Below are positions 1 through 6,749 of a stretch of DNA of 7,156 nt, one piece after another. Source of the stretch: Brevundimonas sp. UBA4609 (lineage in GTDB: Bacteria; Pseudomonadota; Alphaproteobacteria; Caulobacterales; Caulobacteraceae); assembly GCA_002386585.1 (NCBI GenBank), contig DGIZ01000011.1, positions 1 through 7,156 on the forward strand, in the 5' to 3' direction. Made by a program: the position numbers and the translations under genes. The first letter of the stretch is position 1. The number at the start of each line of letters is the position of its first letter. The notes below the pieces were generated by a model, which did no database searches, was not told the origin of the DNA, and worked only from the letters and a program-made list of their open reading frames with translations.

Positions 1-703
1 GCGGCGGCAGGGCGCGCTCGATGCGATGGAAGCGGTGGGCGGTGGTGGCCTTGCCGGGCGCCAGGGAGGCGACCTCGGGCGCGTCGCCCATGATCTCGCG
101 CCAGTAGGCGGCGTCGGCCGTGCGCCTGTCCGAGGCGCGATAGGCGGCGTCTTCGTCCCAGACCTTGGCGATGGGGTTGAAGACCGGGCCGGGCGTCGGG
201 CCGCCGCGCGCGGCGTTGTAAAGCTCGGCGACGCGGTTGGTCAGCAGGGCCATGCCGAAGCCGTCGGTGGCCAGATGGTGGACGCGCAGGCTCCACAGGA
301 AATGCTGCGGCCCCATGCCGAACAGGATGTTGGCGGCCAGCGGCTCGCGCGTCGGGTCGAGCGGCGTCTCATGGTCGCGGCGCATGGCGGCCATGGCCTC
401 TGCGACCGGATCGGCGGCGGCGGACACGTCGACGATCTGAAGCAGGGGACGATGGGCCGGGTCGAGGGTCTGGACGACCTCGCCGCCTCGCTCGACGAAA
501 CGCAGCGACAGGGCCTCGGCCTCGGCGGCGGTCTGGTCGACGGCGGCGCGGAAGGCTTCGACATCCAGATCGCCCCGGATATCGAGATAGTGGGCCGTGT
601 TGAAGATCGGGTTGGCCGGGTCCAGCCTCTGGGCGAACCACAGGCCGGATTGAGCTTCCGTCAGCGGATATTCCAGCGCCGCCGCCATGCGTCCGTCGTC
701 CAT
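1..703 (-). CDS. NRPS, N-terminal condensation domain (EntF/DhbF-like), 3' end outside window
   Basis: My own translation from the ATG at 703-701 stays open to base 1, giving 234 residues without a stop, so the protein continues beyond the window. Residues about 12-234 read as an NRPS condensation domain. The C1-like motif LTEAQSGLWFAQ lies at 14-25 and the catalytic HHxxxDG signature (HHLATDG) at 142-148, with His143 as the expected catalytic histidine. The usual RHxxLR-type motif is replaced by LSLRFVERGGEV near 66-76, which resembles the domains of EntF and DhbF that accept an aryl acid from a carrier protein. The inferred role is to join carrier-bound DHB to an amino acid or amine. Adenylation, carrier and release domains are not visible, so the product cannot be named. 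The gene starts 9 bases after the aryl carrier stop. Its Shine-Dalgarno is poor, suggesting translational coupling. An in-frame ATG at 688-686 (Met6) is an alternative start. Confidence 0.9.
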   Translation of the reverse strand, partial: MDDGRMAAALEYPLTEAQSGLWFAQRLDPANPIFNTAHYLDIRGDLDVEAFRAAVDQTAAEAEALSLRFVERGGEVVQTLDPAHRPLLQIVDVSAAADPVAEAMAAMRRDHETPLDPTREPLAANILFGMGPQHFLWSLRVHHLATDGFGMALLTNRVAELYNAARGGPTPGPVFNPIAKVWDEDAAYRASDRRTADAAYWREIMGDAPEVASLAPGKATTAHRFHRIERALPP

Positions 704-712
704 GATGTCAGG

Positions 713-976
713 TCAGGCGTCGTGACCGGCGGCGCGCAGGCGCGCCTGAACCACGCTCCACCAGCCTGCGAGCGTGGTGTGCTCGGCCAGTTCGCTGAAC
801 TCCAGCGGCACCGCCTCGCTCCACGCCAGCGACAGGTTGAGGGCGCGCAAGGAATCGACGCCCAGGTCCATCAGATTGTCGTCGTCCAGAATGGAGTCCG
901 GCGTTTCGTGCAGCACGGCGGCGACATCGGCGCGCATGCGCTCCAGCGTCAGATCCTGCGGGGTCAGCTTGGTCAT
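713..976 (-). CDS. stand-alone aryl carrier protein (ArCP)
   Basis: An 87-residue acidic protein with a carrier-protein fold signature. Ser42 in LGVDSLR is the expected 4'-phosphopantetheine attachment site, and the C-terminal TLAGWW resembles the end of the EntB carrier domain. Its role would be to hold DHB as a thioester, loaded by the adjacent EntE-like ligase and passed to the condensation domain of the downstream NRPS. In EntB, DhbB and VibB this domain is fused to the C-terminus of the isochorismatase; here it is a separate gene. Its ATG overlaps the isochorismatase stop in ATGA (976-973), and only a weak GGAA lies upstream, so translation probably depends on coupling to the gene before. 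A phosphopantetheinyl transferase is required but not encoded here. The length is normal for a single carrier domain. Confidence 0.9.
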   Translation of the reverse strand: MTKLTPQDLTLERMRADVAAVLHETPDSILDDDNLMDLGVDSLRALNLSLAWSEAVPLEFSELAEHTTLAGWWSVVQARLRAAGHDA

Positions 977-1620
977 GTCAGTCGTTCCAGAACGCGCGCC
1001 GTCGAAAGGGCCACGGCGCAGGTGTCGGCGGCCCAGGCCACCGCCCCCATATGCTTGTCGCGCGAGAAGTCGCCAAGCGCATCGGCGACGAAGAAGGGTT
1101 CGATATCCCGCTGAAACGCCTCGGCGGCCGTCAGCTGACAGCCGATGTGGGCGTAGACGCCGCAGACGATCAACTGGTCCCGCCCCCGCACGCGCATCAG
1201 CGTTTCGAGGTTGCTGCGCTGGAAGGCGCTGTAGCGGTGCTTGACCAGGGGGAAGTCGCCCGGCGCCGGGGCCAGCTCAGGCAGGATGTCTTCATGCTCG
1301 GGCGTGCGGCCCATGCCCGGTCCCCACAAATCTGCTTGAAGCCCACGGTCGCGGCGGTCCTGATCGCCATGCTGGGCGGTGTAGAAGACGGGAACGCCCG
1401 CCGCCCGCGCCGCCGCGATCAGGCGGGCGATGTTGGCGATCAGGCCGGGCAGAGGCTCGGCGCCCGGCGCATAGGGGCGCATGAAATAGCGCTGCATGTC
1501 ATGGACCAGCAGGGCGGCGCGATCCCGCTGCAACGTCCACTGGGCGCGCGAGGCGGGGATCTCCGCCTCGGTCGGCAGGGCGTAGGCCGGGACGGTCGGC
1601 AGGCCCTTCGAGATGATCAT
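973..1620 (-). CDS. entB: isochorismatase (EntB-type catalytic domain, without carrier domain)
   Basis: A 215-residue cytosolic enzyme expected to hydrolyse the vinyl ether of isochorismate, giving 2,3-dihydro-2,3-dihydroxybenzoate and pyruvate. The cysteine-hydrolase-like isochorismatase fold is evident. Asp41 lies in [10 protein letters not shown] and Lys127 in VKHRYSAF, the counterparts of the catalytic Asp and Lys of EntB. GVYAHIGC at 154-161 and [14 protein letters not shown] at 177-190 are close to EntB/DhbB. The family's siderophore members normally run to about 285-300 residues because a carrier domain follows; this one stops after the catalytic domain, and the carrier is the next gene. 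The start ATG (1620-1618) overlaps the ligase stop as ATGA and has a good GAGGG Shine-Dalgarno six bases upstream. The symbol refers to the catalytic half only. A phenazine PhzD-type role is less likely given the entC/entE neighbours. Confidence 0.93.
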   Translation of the reverse strand: MIISKGLPTVPAYALPTEAEIPASRAQWTLQRDRAALLVHDMQRYFMRPYAPGAEPLPGLIANIARLIAAARAAGVPVFYTAQHGDQDRRDRGLQADLWGPGMGRTPEHEDILPELAPAPGDFPLVKHRYSAFQRSNLETLMRVRGRDQLIVCGVYAHIGCQLTAAEAFQRDIEPFFVADALGDFSRDKHMGAVAWAADTCAVALSTARVLERLT

Positions 1621-3245
1621 GCCTTGCCCTCTTCTTCCAGAATACGCTGGCGCAGCGCGGCGCGCAGTTCGCGGCGGCTGACCTTGCCCACGGCGGTCAC
1701 GGCGAAGTCGTCGACGAAGACGATCTGGTCCGGCACCTTGAAGTCGGCGATGTCGCGCTTGCGCATCCAGGCCTTCAGTTCGATGCCGCGCGGCGGGGCG
1801 CCGTCGGGGATGATGAAGGCGCAGATGCGCTCGCCCAGATAGTCGTCGGGCACCGACACCACGGCGGCGTCGAACACGGCCGGATGGGCCAGCAGGTGAT
1901 CCTCGACCTCCTCGGCCGAGATCTTCTCGCCCGCGCGGTTGATGTGGTCGGTGGCCCGGCCCATGACGACGAGGTAGCCCTCGGGCGTGCGGCGCACCAC
2001 GTCGCCGGTGCGATAGAAGCCGTCGTCGGTGAAGGACCGCGCATTGGCCGCGGGTTCGTTGTGATAGGCGCGGATCGTATAGGGGCCGCGCGTCAGCAGA
2101 TCGCCCGGCTCGCCCTCGGCCACCGGCGCGCCCGCGTCGTCGACGATCAGGATTTCGTCGTCAGGGCTGATCGGTCGCCCCTGCGTCTCCACGATCAGGC
2201 TCTCGGGGTCGTCCAGCCGGGTGTAGTTGACCAGCCCCTCGGCCATGCCGAACACCTGCTGCAGGGTGCAGCCCAGCTCCGGGCGCACGCGCCGCGCGGC
2301 CTCGGGCAGGAACTTTGCGCCGCCGACCAGCAGCACCTGAAGGCTGGACAGGTCGTGCGCCTTCCGGGCCGCCGCCTGCATCCACAGCAGGGCCAGAGGC
2401 GGCACCAGGCCGGTGATCGTCACGCCCTCGCGCGCGATCAGGGGGAAGCAGACGTCCGGCGACGGCGACGGCGCCATCACCACCGTCGCCCCAACATAGA
2501 GGGCGCCCAGATAGCCCGGCGAGCTCATGGGGAAGTTATGCGCCGCCGGCAGGGCCGTCAGATAGACGCTCTCCGGCTCCAGCCCCGAGATGTCGGCGCT
2601 TTCGCGCACGCTATAGAGATAGTCGTCGTGGGTGCGAGGGATCAGCTTGGACAGGCCGGTCGAGCCGCCCGAAATCTGCAGGAAGGCCACGTCGGACGGA
2701 TCGGCGTCCTGCGTCGGCAGGGAGGCCGGATCGGCGCGGAAGCCGTCGAAGGATGCGAACTCCTCGGCCTCGCCGACCACGACCACATGGCGCAGCTCCG
2801 GAACCTCCGCCTGAACGGCGCGGGCCAGGGCGCGATAGTCGAAGCCTTCATGCCGGTCGGCCACGACATAGGCGGCGGCTTCCGAACGTTTCAGGAAGTG
2901 AACGATCTCGGTCGAGCGGTGCGCGGGCAGCGCATAGACGGGGATCAGCCTGGCCCGGAACAGGCCGAAGATCACGCTGAGGAACTCGGGCAGGTTCGGC
3001 AGTTGCACCACCACCCGGTCGCCCGGCTTCAGCCCCAGCGCCAGGAAACCGGCGGCGGCCGTCTCGGCCTTTTGCAGCAGTTCGCCATAGGTCCAGCGCT
3101 GGTCCATGCCGACCACGGCGACGGCGTCGCCTTGCGCCTCCGCCCGGCTGCGCAGCAGTTGGGAGAATGTCTCGCCGCGCCAATAGCCCTTGGCCCGATA
3201 ATGCGCCGCCATGTCGTCCGGCCAGACCTGTTGCAGGGGAATCAT
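1617..3245 (-). CDS. entE: 2,3-dihydroxybenzoate-AMP ligase
   Basis: A 542-residue stand-alone adenylation enzyme that activates DHB with ATP and transfers it to the phosphopantetheine arm of the aryl carrier protein. The ANL-family motifs occur in order: [10 protein letters not shown] at 191-200 (P-loop), [13 protein letters not shown] at 331-343, YRTGD at 411-415, [14 protein letters not shown] at 435-448, and VGKVSRREL at 519-527 with catalytic Lys521. The acid pocket reads HNFPMSS at 236-242 plus Val339. By comparison with DhbE (Asn235, Ser240, Val337), Asn237, Ser242 and Val339 favour DHB over salicylate, whose ligases are reported to carry Cys and Leu at the latter two positions. The alignment is by eye. 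Length is typical (DhbE about 539). The start overlaps the isochorismate synthase stop as ATGA (3245-3242), with GAGG seven bases upstream. No defects seen. Confidence 0.96.
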   Translation of the reverse strand: MIPLQQVWPDDMAAHYRAKGYWRGETFSQLLRSRAEAQGDAVAVVGMDQRWTYGELLQKAETAAAGFLALGLKPGDRVVVQLPNLPEFLSVIFGLFRARLIPVYALPAHRSTEIVHFLKRSEAAAYVVADRHEGFDYRALARAVQAEVPELRHVVVVGEAEEFASFDGFRADPASLPTQDADPSDVAFLQISGGSTGLSKLIPRTHDDYLYSVRESADISGLEPESVYLTALPAAHNFPMSSPGYLGALYVGATVVMAPSPSPDVCFPLIAREGVTITGLVPPLALLWMQAAARKAHDLSSLQVLLVGGAKFLPEAARRVRPELGCTLQQVFGMAEGLVNYTRLDDPESLIVETQGRPISPDDEILIVDDAGAPVAEGEPGDLLTRGPYTIRAYHNEPAANARSFTDDGFYRTGDVVRRTPEGYLVVMGRATDHINRAGEKISAEEVEDHLLAHPAVFDAAVVSVPDDYLGERICAFIIPDGAPPRGIELKAWMRKRDIADFKVPDQIVFVDDFAVTAVGKVSRRELRAALRQRILEEEGKA

Positions 3246-4489
3246 ACGCTCGCCTCATCCACGCCCAGGGCGCGCAGGACGGCCTGGAACTTACCCGACG
3301 TCTCGTCCGCCTCGGCGGCGGGATCGGAGCCTTCGACAATGCCCGCCCCGGCATAGAGACGCGCCTGATCGCCGCACGTCTCGGCGCAGCGCAGCGAGAC
3401 GTACCACGCGCCATCGCCAAAGGCGTTGGTCCAGCCCACGGCCCCGGCATAGAAGCCCCGATCATAGCCTTCAAGCGCGTGGATTATCTCAGCTGCCTGA
3501 TCGCGCGGCGAACCGCAGACTGCAGGCGTCGGATGCAGCAGGGCGGCCAGTTCCGCGGCGGAGGTTTCGTCGGGGCGATGCAGCCGTCCCTCGATGCGGG
3601 TGCCCAGGTGCCACATGGTCCGGGTCGAGACCAGCGCCGGGCCGGGCGGCGCGCGCAGGTCGCTGCAGTATGGCGCCAACAGGTCCATGATGGCCTCGAC
3701 CACCAGGGCGTGTTCGCGGCGATCCTTGTCCGAGGCCAGCAGGCCTTGCGCCGCCGCCTCGTCCTGCACCACGTCGGTGCTGCGGCGGGCCGATCCGGCC
3801 AGAGGATGAGAGAAGACGGCCGGGCCGCGCTTGGACGCCAGCAGTTCGGGCGTGGCGCCGACCAGACGGCGCATGGCGACACCCTGCCCTTCACCGAGCG
3901 GCGTCAGGAAGCGCGCGGCGGTCGGGTCGGCCTTCAGGTCGCGCCACAGGGCGAAGGGGTCGATCGCGCCGTCGCCCTGAACCTTCAGGCTGCGCGACAG
4001 CACCACCTTGTCGACCGGCTCGGCGCCGCCCTGCGAGGCGCGCATGGCCGCAAGCGCCTGCGTCACCGCCGCCTCATAGGCCGCGCGCGACGGCTCGGGC
4101 GTCAGGGCGCGGATCGAGGGGTGCGACGCCGTGGAAGGCCTGTCCCAGATGCGGTTGGCGGCGCGCTCGGGCAGGAACAGGCAGTCGTCCGCGCTGCGGT
4201 CGAACGGCAGGGCGCCGACCAGCAGGCGCGGCGACGGCTCATCGGTTTCCGGCGCGACGGGCAGATCGGCGAAGAAACCGCGCACACGTTCGCCCAGCGT
4301 CGCCGCCGGCCCCGGCGTCAGGCGCCGCTTCAGACCCGTGGTGAAGAGCCGCAGCTCCGGCGTGGTCAGTCCAAAAGCCCAGTCCATGTCGTCCTTCGGC
4401 GCGGCGGCCTCATGCCGTTCGGATGCGTCGCCGCCGATCTGAACCGACAGATCGGGCGCGCCCCAGAACTCCGCTACTCTCGACTCCAT
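3242..4489 (-). CDS. entC: isochorismate synthase
   Basis: A 415-residue chorismate-utilising enzyme expected to convert chorismate to isochorismate with Mg2+, the first committed step to DHB. Family motifs are intact: KVVLSR at 161-166 (Lys161 matches the general-base Lys of EntC), GATPELL at 211-217 (Glu215 as the likely general acid), HPLAGSARR at 228-236, WHLGTRIEG at 293-301, [11 protein letters not shown] at 318-328, and [12 protein letters not shown] at 379-390 with a metal-binding Glu386. The frame is open far upstream, but I chose ATG 4489-4487: AGGGA lies five bases upstream, the length fits EntC/DhbC, and the proposed operator would otherwise fall inside the gene. A menaquinone (MenF) or salicylate (PchA) role is disfavoured by the entE/entB neighbours. 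It is the first gene of the operon. Confidence 0.95.
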   Translation of the reverse strand: MESRVAEFWGAPDLSVQIGGDASERHEAAAPKDDMDWAFGLTTPELRLFTTGLKRRLTPGPAATLGERVRGFFADLPVAPETDEPSPRLLVGALPFDRSADDCLFLPERAANRIWDRPSTASHPSIRALTPEPSRAAYEAAVTQALAAMRASQGGAEPVDKVVLSRSLKVQGDGAIDPFALWRDLKADPTAARFLTPLGEGQGVAMRRLVGATPELLASKRGPAVFSHPLAGSARRSTDVVQDEAAAQGLLASDKDRREHALVVEAIMDLLAPYCSDLRAPPGPALVSTRTMWHLGTRIEGRLHRPDETSAAELAALLHPTPAVCGSPRDQAAEIIHALEGYDRGFYAGAVGWTNAFGDGAWYVSLRCAETCGDQARLYAGAGIVEGSDPAAEADETSGKFQAVLRALGVDEASV

Positions 4490-4512
4490 GCTGATCCCTG
4501 CTGCACTCAAGC

Positions 4513-4533
4513 TGTTGCATATCATTCGCAACA
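4513..4533. promoter_or_regulatory. putative Fur-type operator upstream of entC
   Basis: A perfect 6-bp inverted repeat, TGTTGC-N9-GCAACA, lies 24 bases upstream of the entC start in the divergent entC/response-regulator intergenic region. Its core TTGC-N9-GCAA is repeated with matching spacing ahead of the MFS gene (6693-6709). The spacer contains ATCATT, as in Fur boxes. Iron-dependent repression by Fur is an inference from position and gene content; the match to the classical E. coli consensus is poor. Confidence 0.55.
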
Positions 4534-4538
4534 ACCGG

Positions 4539-4568
4539 CCTATAGCCGAGCAACCTTCGCGTTGTCTT
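4539..4568 (-). promoter_or_regulatory. candidate sigma-70-like promoter for the siderophore operon
   Basis: On the minus strand, AAGACA (4568-4563) and TATAGG (4544-4539) are separated by 18 bases, each matching 4 of 6 consensus positions. Transcription would begin inside or beside the palindrome at 4513-4533, consistent with repression by a protein bound there. Alphaproteobacterial promoters are hard to call by eye, so this is tentative. Confidence 0.3.
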
Positions 4569-4619
4569 GCGGCGAGATTAATTCCAAGCCCGGTCTGGTC
4601 GTTTCGCCGCAGAGGTTTA

Positions 4620-4625
4620 GAAGGG
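4620..4625 (+). promoter_or_regulatory. ribosome-binding site of the response regulator
   Basis: GAAGGG lies five bases before ATG 4631. It decides the start within a frame that is open far upstream and that also contains a nearby in-frame ATG at 4637. Confidence 0.6.
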
Positions 4626-4630
4626 CGCCC

Positions 4631-5308
4631 ATGCGAATGCTTGTCATTGACGATGATGCCCGAACCCGCGCCTTCGTGGCCGAAGGCCTGCGCCAGCAGG
4701 GGCATACCGTCGATGAGGCGGGCGACGGCGAAGCTGGTCTGCACATGGCGATGGAGGGCGACTACGACGCCATCGTCGCCGACCGCATGATGCCCGGCCT
4801 GCCCGGTCTGGAGACGGTCCAGGCCATGCGCGCGAGCGGGCTGAAGACGCCGGTGCTGATGCTGACGGCGCTGGGCTCGGTCGACGACCGGGTGGCGGGG
4901 CTGAACGCAGGCGCCGACGACTATCTGGTCAAGCCCTTCGCCTTCAGCGAACTGAGCGCGCGTCTTCAGGCGCTGGTCCGGCGCCCGCCGCTGGCCGAGG
5001 CCACGACCCGGCACCGGGTCGCCGACCTGGAGGTCGACGTGGCCGCCCACCGGGCGACCCGTGCGGGCAAGCCGCTGGACCTGACACCGCACGAGTTCAA
5101 GCTGCTGGAGCGGCTGGCCCGCAACGCCGGTCATGCGGTGACGCGCACCATGCTGCTGGAAAGCCTGTGGGGCTTCCACTTTGACCCGCGCGCCAATCTG
5201 ATCGACGCCCACATCAGCCGCCTGCGGGCCAAGGTCGATCGCGGCTTCGATCAGGAGCTGATCCACACCATCCGGGGGGTGGGCTATGTCCTCAAGGCCC
5301 CGGACTGA
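4631..5308 (+). CDS. OmpR/PhoB-family two-component response regulator
   Basis: A 225-residue cytosolic DNA-binding regulator. The receiver domain (about 1-117) has the acidic pair Asp7/Asp8 in VIDDD, the phospho-acceptor Asp51 in VADRMMPG, Thr79 in MLTA and Lys101 in LVKPF. The C-terminal winged helix (about 127-223) shows LTPHEFKLLERLARN, then ANLIDAHISRLRAKVD and the family-ending IRGVGYVL. All key phosphorylation residues are present, and the length is normal for OmpR regulators. It is divergent from the siderophore operon and shares a 141-bp control region with it, so it could regulate that operon, the MFS gene, or itself. The sequence does not reveal its signal. The kinase starts inside its last codons, so the two form a cognate pair. 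The CusR/QseB-like subfamily is possible but was not resolved. Confidence 0.95.
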   Translation: MRMLVIDDDARTRAFVAEGLRQQGHTVDEAGDGEAGLHMAMEGDYDAIVADRMMPGLPGLETVQAMRASGLKTPVLMLTALGSVDDRVAGLNAGADDYLVKPFAFSELSARLQALVRRPPLAEATTRHRVADLEVDVAAHRATRAGKPLDLTPHEFKLLERLARNAGHAVTRTMLLESLWGFHFDPRANLIDAHISRLRAKVDRGFDQELIHTIRGVGYVLKAPD

Positions 5309-6692
5309 GCCGAAACGCCCGTCGGTCTGGTCCACGGCCAGCCTGCGCTATGCGGCAGCCTTCTCGGCCCTGTTCGGCCTGGGCGCGGCGGTGATGATCG
5401 CGGGCGTGGACTACGGCCTGATGCGCTTCGCCGAGGCCGAGGTCCGCGACGGGCTGAACCACCAGATGGACGTCATGCGCGCCGACGCTGACCGGCACGG
5501 CACGGCCCAGCTGGTGCAGGAGCTGAACGCCGAGGCCCGCAACCGCGACGCCCGCCGCTATCTGCTGCTGGTCGAGGCGCCGGACGGCAGCACCTTCTCC
5601 AACGGCCTGACGCGACTGGCGGTCAATGAGACGGGCTTCCGCCGCAACCTGCCCAACAAGGCGCGTCCCGCCCGCTGGCCCGACCAGACGCCGAACATGC
5701 TGGCGCTGAGCGCGCGGGCGTCCGACGGCGGCCTGTTGGCGGTCGGGCGCGATATCCAGCATCTGGACGAGTTGCGCGGCGGCATCCGCCGTTATGCCCT
5801 GATGAGCGGGATCGTCCTGATCCTGCTGGCCCTGGCCGGCGGCTGGTTCGCCGGACGGCTGTTCCTGCGGCGGCTGGAGGACGTCAATCAGGCGGTCGGA
5901 CGCATCATCGCCGGTCAGGATTCGGCCCGCCTGCCCGCCGTCGGCCTGGGGCGGGAGTTCAACGAGCTGTCGGCCAACCTCAACCGGATGCTGGACCGGC
6001 AGGAGGCGGCGCTGACGACGCTGAAGACCCTGTCCGAGGGCGTGGCCCACGAACTGCGCGCGCCGCTGAACCGGGTCCGCAACCGGCTGGAAGACCTGGC
6101 CGCCAATATGGACGACGCCCAAGCGCGCGAGGCCGCCGTCGAACGCGCGCTGGAGGAGACGGACCAGGTCAGCGCCCTGTTCGAGGCCCTGCTGACCCTG
6201 GCGCGGATCGAGAGCGGCGACGCCGCCCTGAAAACCGAACGGCTGGATCTCGCGGCGCTGACCGGCGCCGTGGCCGACATCTACAGCCCCTTCGTCGAAG
6301 AGGCGGGCGGGCGGCTGACCGTCGGCCTCGCCCCTGCAGGAACGGTCGAGGCCGACCCTGCCCTTATCCAACAGGCCCTGGCCAATCTGATCGAGAACGG
6401 CGTCTTCCACGGCGGCGGGCGGATCGAGGTCTCGACGTCCAGCGAAGGCGGCCGGGCGGTCGTCCGCGTAGCCGATCAGGGGCCTGGCGTGCCGGAAACC
6501 GAACGCGAGAAGATCCTGCGCCGCTTCTATCGCCTTGATCAGGGCGGGACCGGCCATGCCTCGGGCGCGGGGCTGGGACTGGCCATGGTGGCGGCGGTGG
6601 CGCGAGCGCACGGCGGCGAACTGCGGCTGGACGACAACCGGCCCGGACTGGCGGTGGAGCTGTCGCTGCCGGTCACAATGGCCAAGCCATAG
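5286..6692 (+). CDS. membrane sensor histidine kinase
   Basis: A 468-residue inner-membrane kinase, the presumed partner of the preceding regulator, overlapping it by 23 bases. The architecture is a short cytosolic tail, transmembrane helix 1 at about 21-43, a periplasmic sensor of about 125 residues without a recognised fold, transmembrane helix 2 at about 170-190, HAMP at about 190-240, HisKA with phospho-acceptor His255 in GVAHELRAP, and an HATPase domain. The ATPase boxes are NLIENG (Asn371), VADQGPG (Asp397), FYRLD and GAGLGL (427-432). All catalytic residues are present. The position four residues after His255 is Ala259, where many HisKA kinases have Thr or Asn linked to phosphatase activity. 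I saw no ExxE iron-binding motif of the PmrB type in the periplasmic part, so the signal is unknown. A G-rich stretch (5274-5279) six bases before the ATG could serve as the ribosome-binding site. Confidence 0.95.
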   Translation: MSSRPRTEPKRPSVWSTASLRYAAAFSALFGLGAAVMIAGVDYGLMRFAEAEVRDGLNHQMDVMRADADRHGTAQLVQELNAEARNRDARRYLLLVEAPDGSTFSNGLTRLAVNETGFRRNLPNKARPARWPDQTPNMLALSARASDGGLLAVGRDIQHLDELRGGIRRYALMSGIVLILLALAGGWFAGRLFLRRLEDVNQAVGRIIAGQDSARLPAVGLGREFNELSANLNRMLDRQEAALTTLKTLSEGVAHELRAPLNRVRNRLEDLAANMDDAQAREAAVERALEETDQVSALFEALLTLARIESGDAALKTERLDLAALTGAVADIYSPFVEEAGGRLTVGLAPAGTVEADPALIQQALANLIENGVFHGGGRIEVSTSSEGGRAVVRVADQGPGVPETEREKILRRFYRLDQGGTGHASGAGLGLAMVAAVARAHGGELRLDDNRPGLAVELSLPVTMAKP

Positions 6693-6709
6693 TTGCAATT
6701 CGTTCGCAA
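6693..6709. promoter_or_regulatory. putative Fur-type operator upstream of the MFS gene
   Basis: TTGC-N9-GCAA begins at the base after the kinase stop codon and ends 40 bases before the MFS start. It shares arm sequence, spacer length and the TTCGCAA right half with the element upstream of entC. A weak -35-like TTGCAA (6693-6698) overlaps it, but I see no convincing -10. Co-regulation with the siderophore operon is inferred. Confidence 0.5.
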
Positions 6710-6723
6710 TTAGTTGATCAAGC

Positions 6724-6745
6724 CGCTCCTTGCCGTTCAGGAGCG
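6724..6745 (+). promoter_or_regulatory. hairpin overlapping the MFS ribosome-binding site
   Basis: CGCTCCT (6724-6730) and AGGAGCG (6739-6745) form a perfect 7-bp stem with an 8-base loop. The 3' arm contains the AGGAG Shine-Dalgarno (6739-6743) that sits six bases before ATG 6750. No T-tract follows, so it does not look like an intrinsic terminator. It could mask the ribosome-binding site and limit translation. The pairing is seen directly; the regulatory effect is inferred. Confidence 0.5.
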
Positions 6746-6749
6746 CCCT

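Noticed and set aside
26..1114. Plus-strand open frame of 362 codons opposite the NRPS, carrier and isochorismatase genes
   Set aside because: It is an antisense shadow in GC-rich DNA: low-complexity Gly/Arg/Ala/Val translation, no recognisable domain, and fully opposite genes with clear catalytic motifs.
1884..3356. Plus-strand open frame of 490 codons opposite entE
   Set aside because: The translation is rich in Arg, Gln, His and Gly with no motif, while the opposite strand holds an intact adenylation enzyme. High GC content explains the lack of stops.
4550..4565. Small inverted repeat CAAC-N6-GTTG in the divergent promoter region
   Set aside because: A 4-bp arm is too short to separate from chance, and it is not repeated elsewhere in the window.
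3167..4630. N-terminal extension of the response-regulator frame
   Set aside because: It lies opposite entC and crosses the promoter region. The receiver domain begins exactly at ATG 4631, which has a GAAGGG site.
4490..5335. N-terminal extension of the entC reading frame upstream of ATG 4489
   Set aside because: The extra residues are the antisense of the response regulator and show no family homology. ATG 4489 has AGGGA at good spacing and gives the normal family length.
6724..6745. Intrinsic terminator after the kinase gene
   Set aside because: The hairpin is not followed by a T-tract and overlaps the Shine-Dalgarno of the next gene, so translational masking is a better reading.
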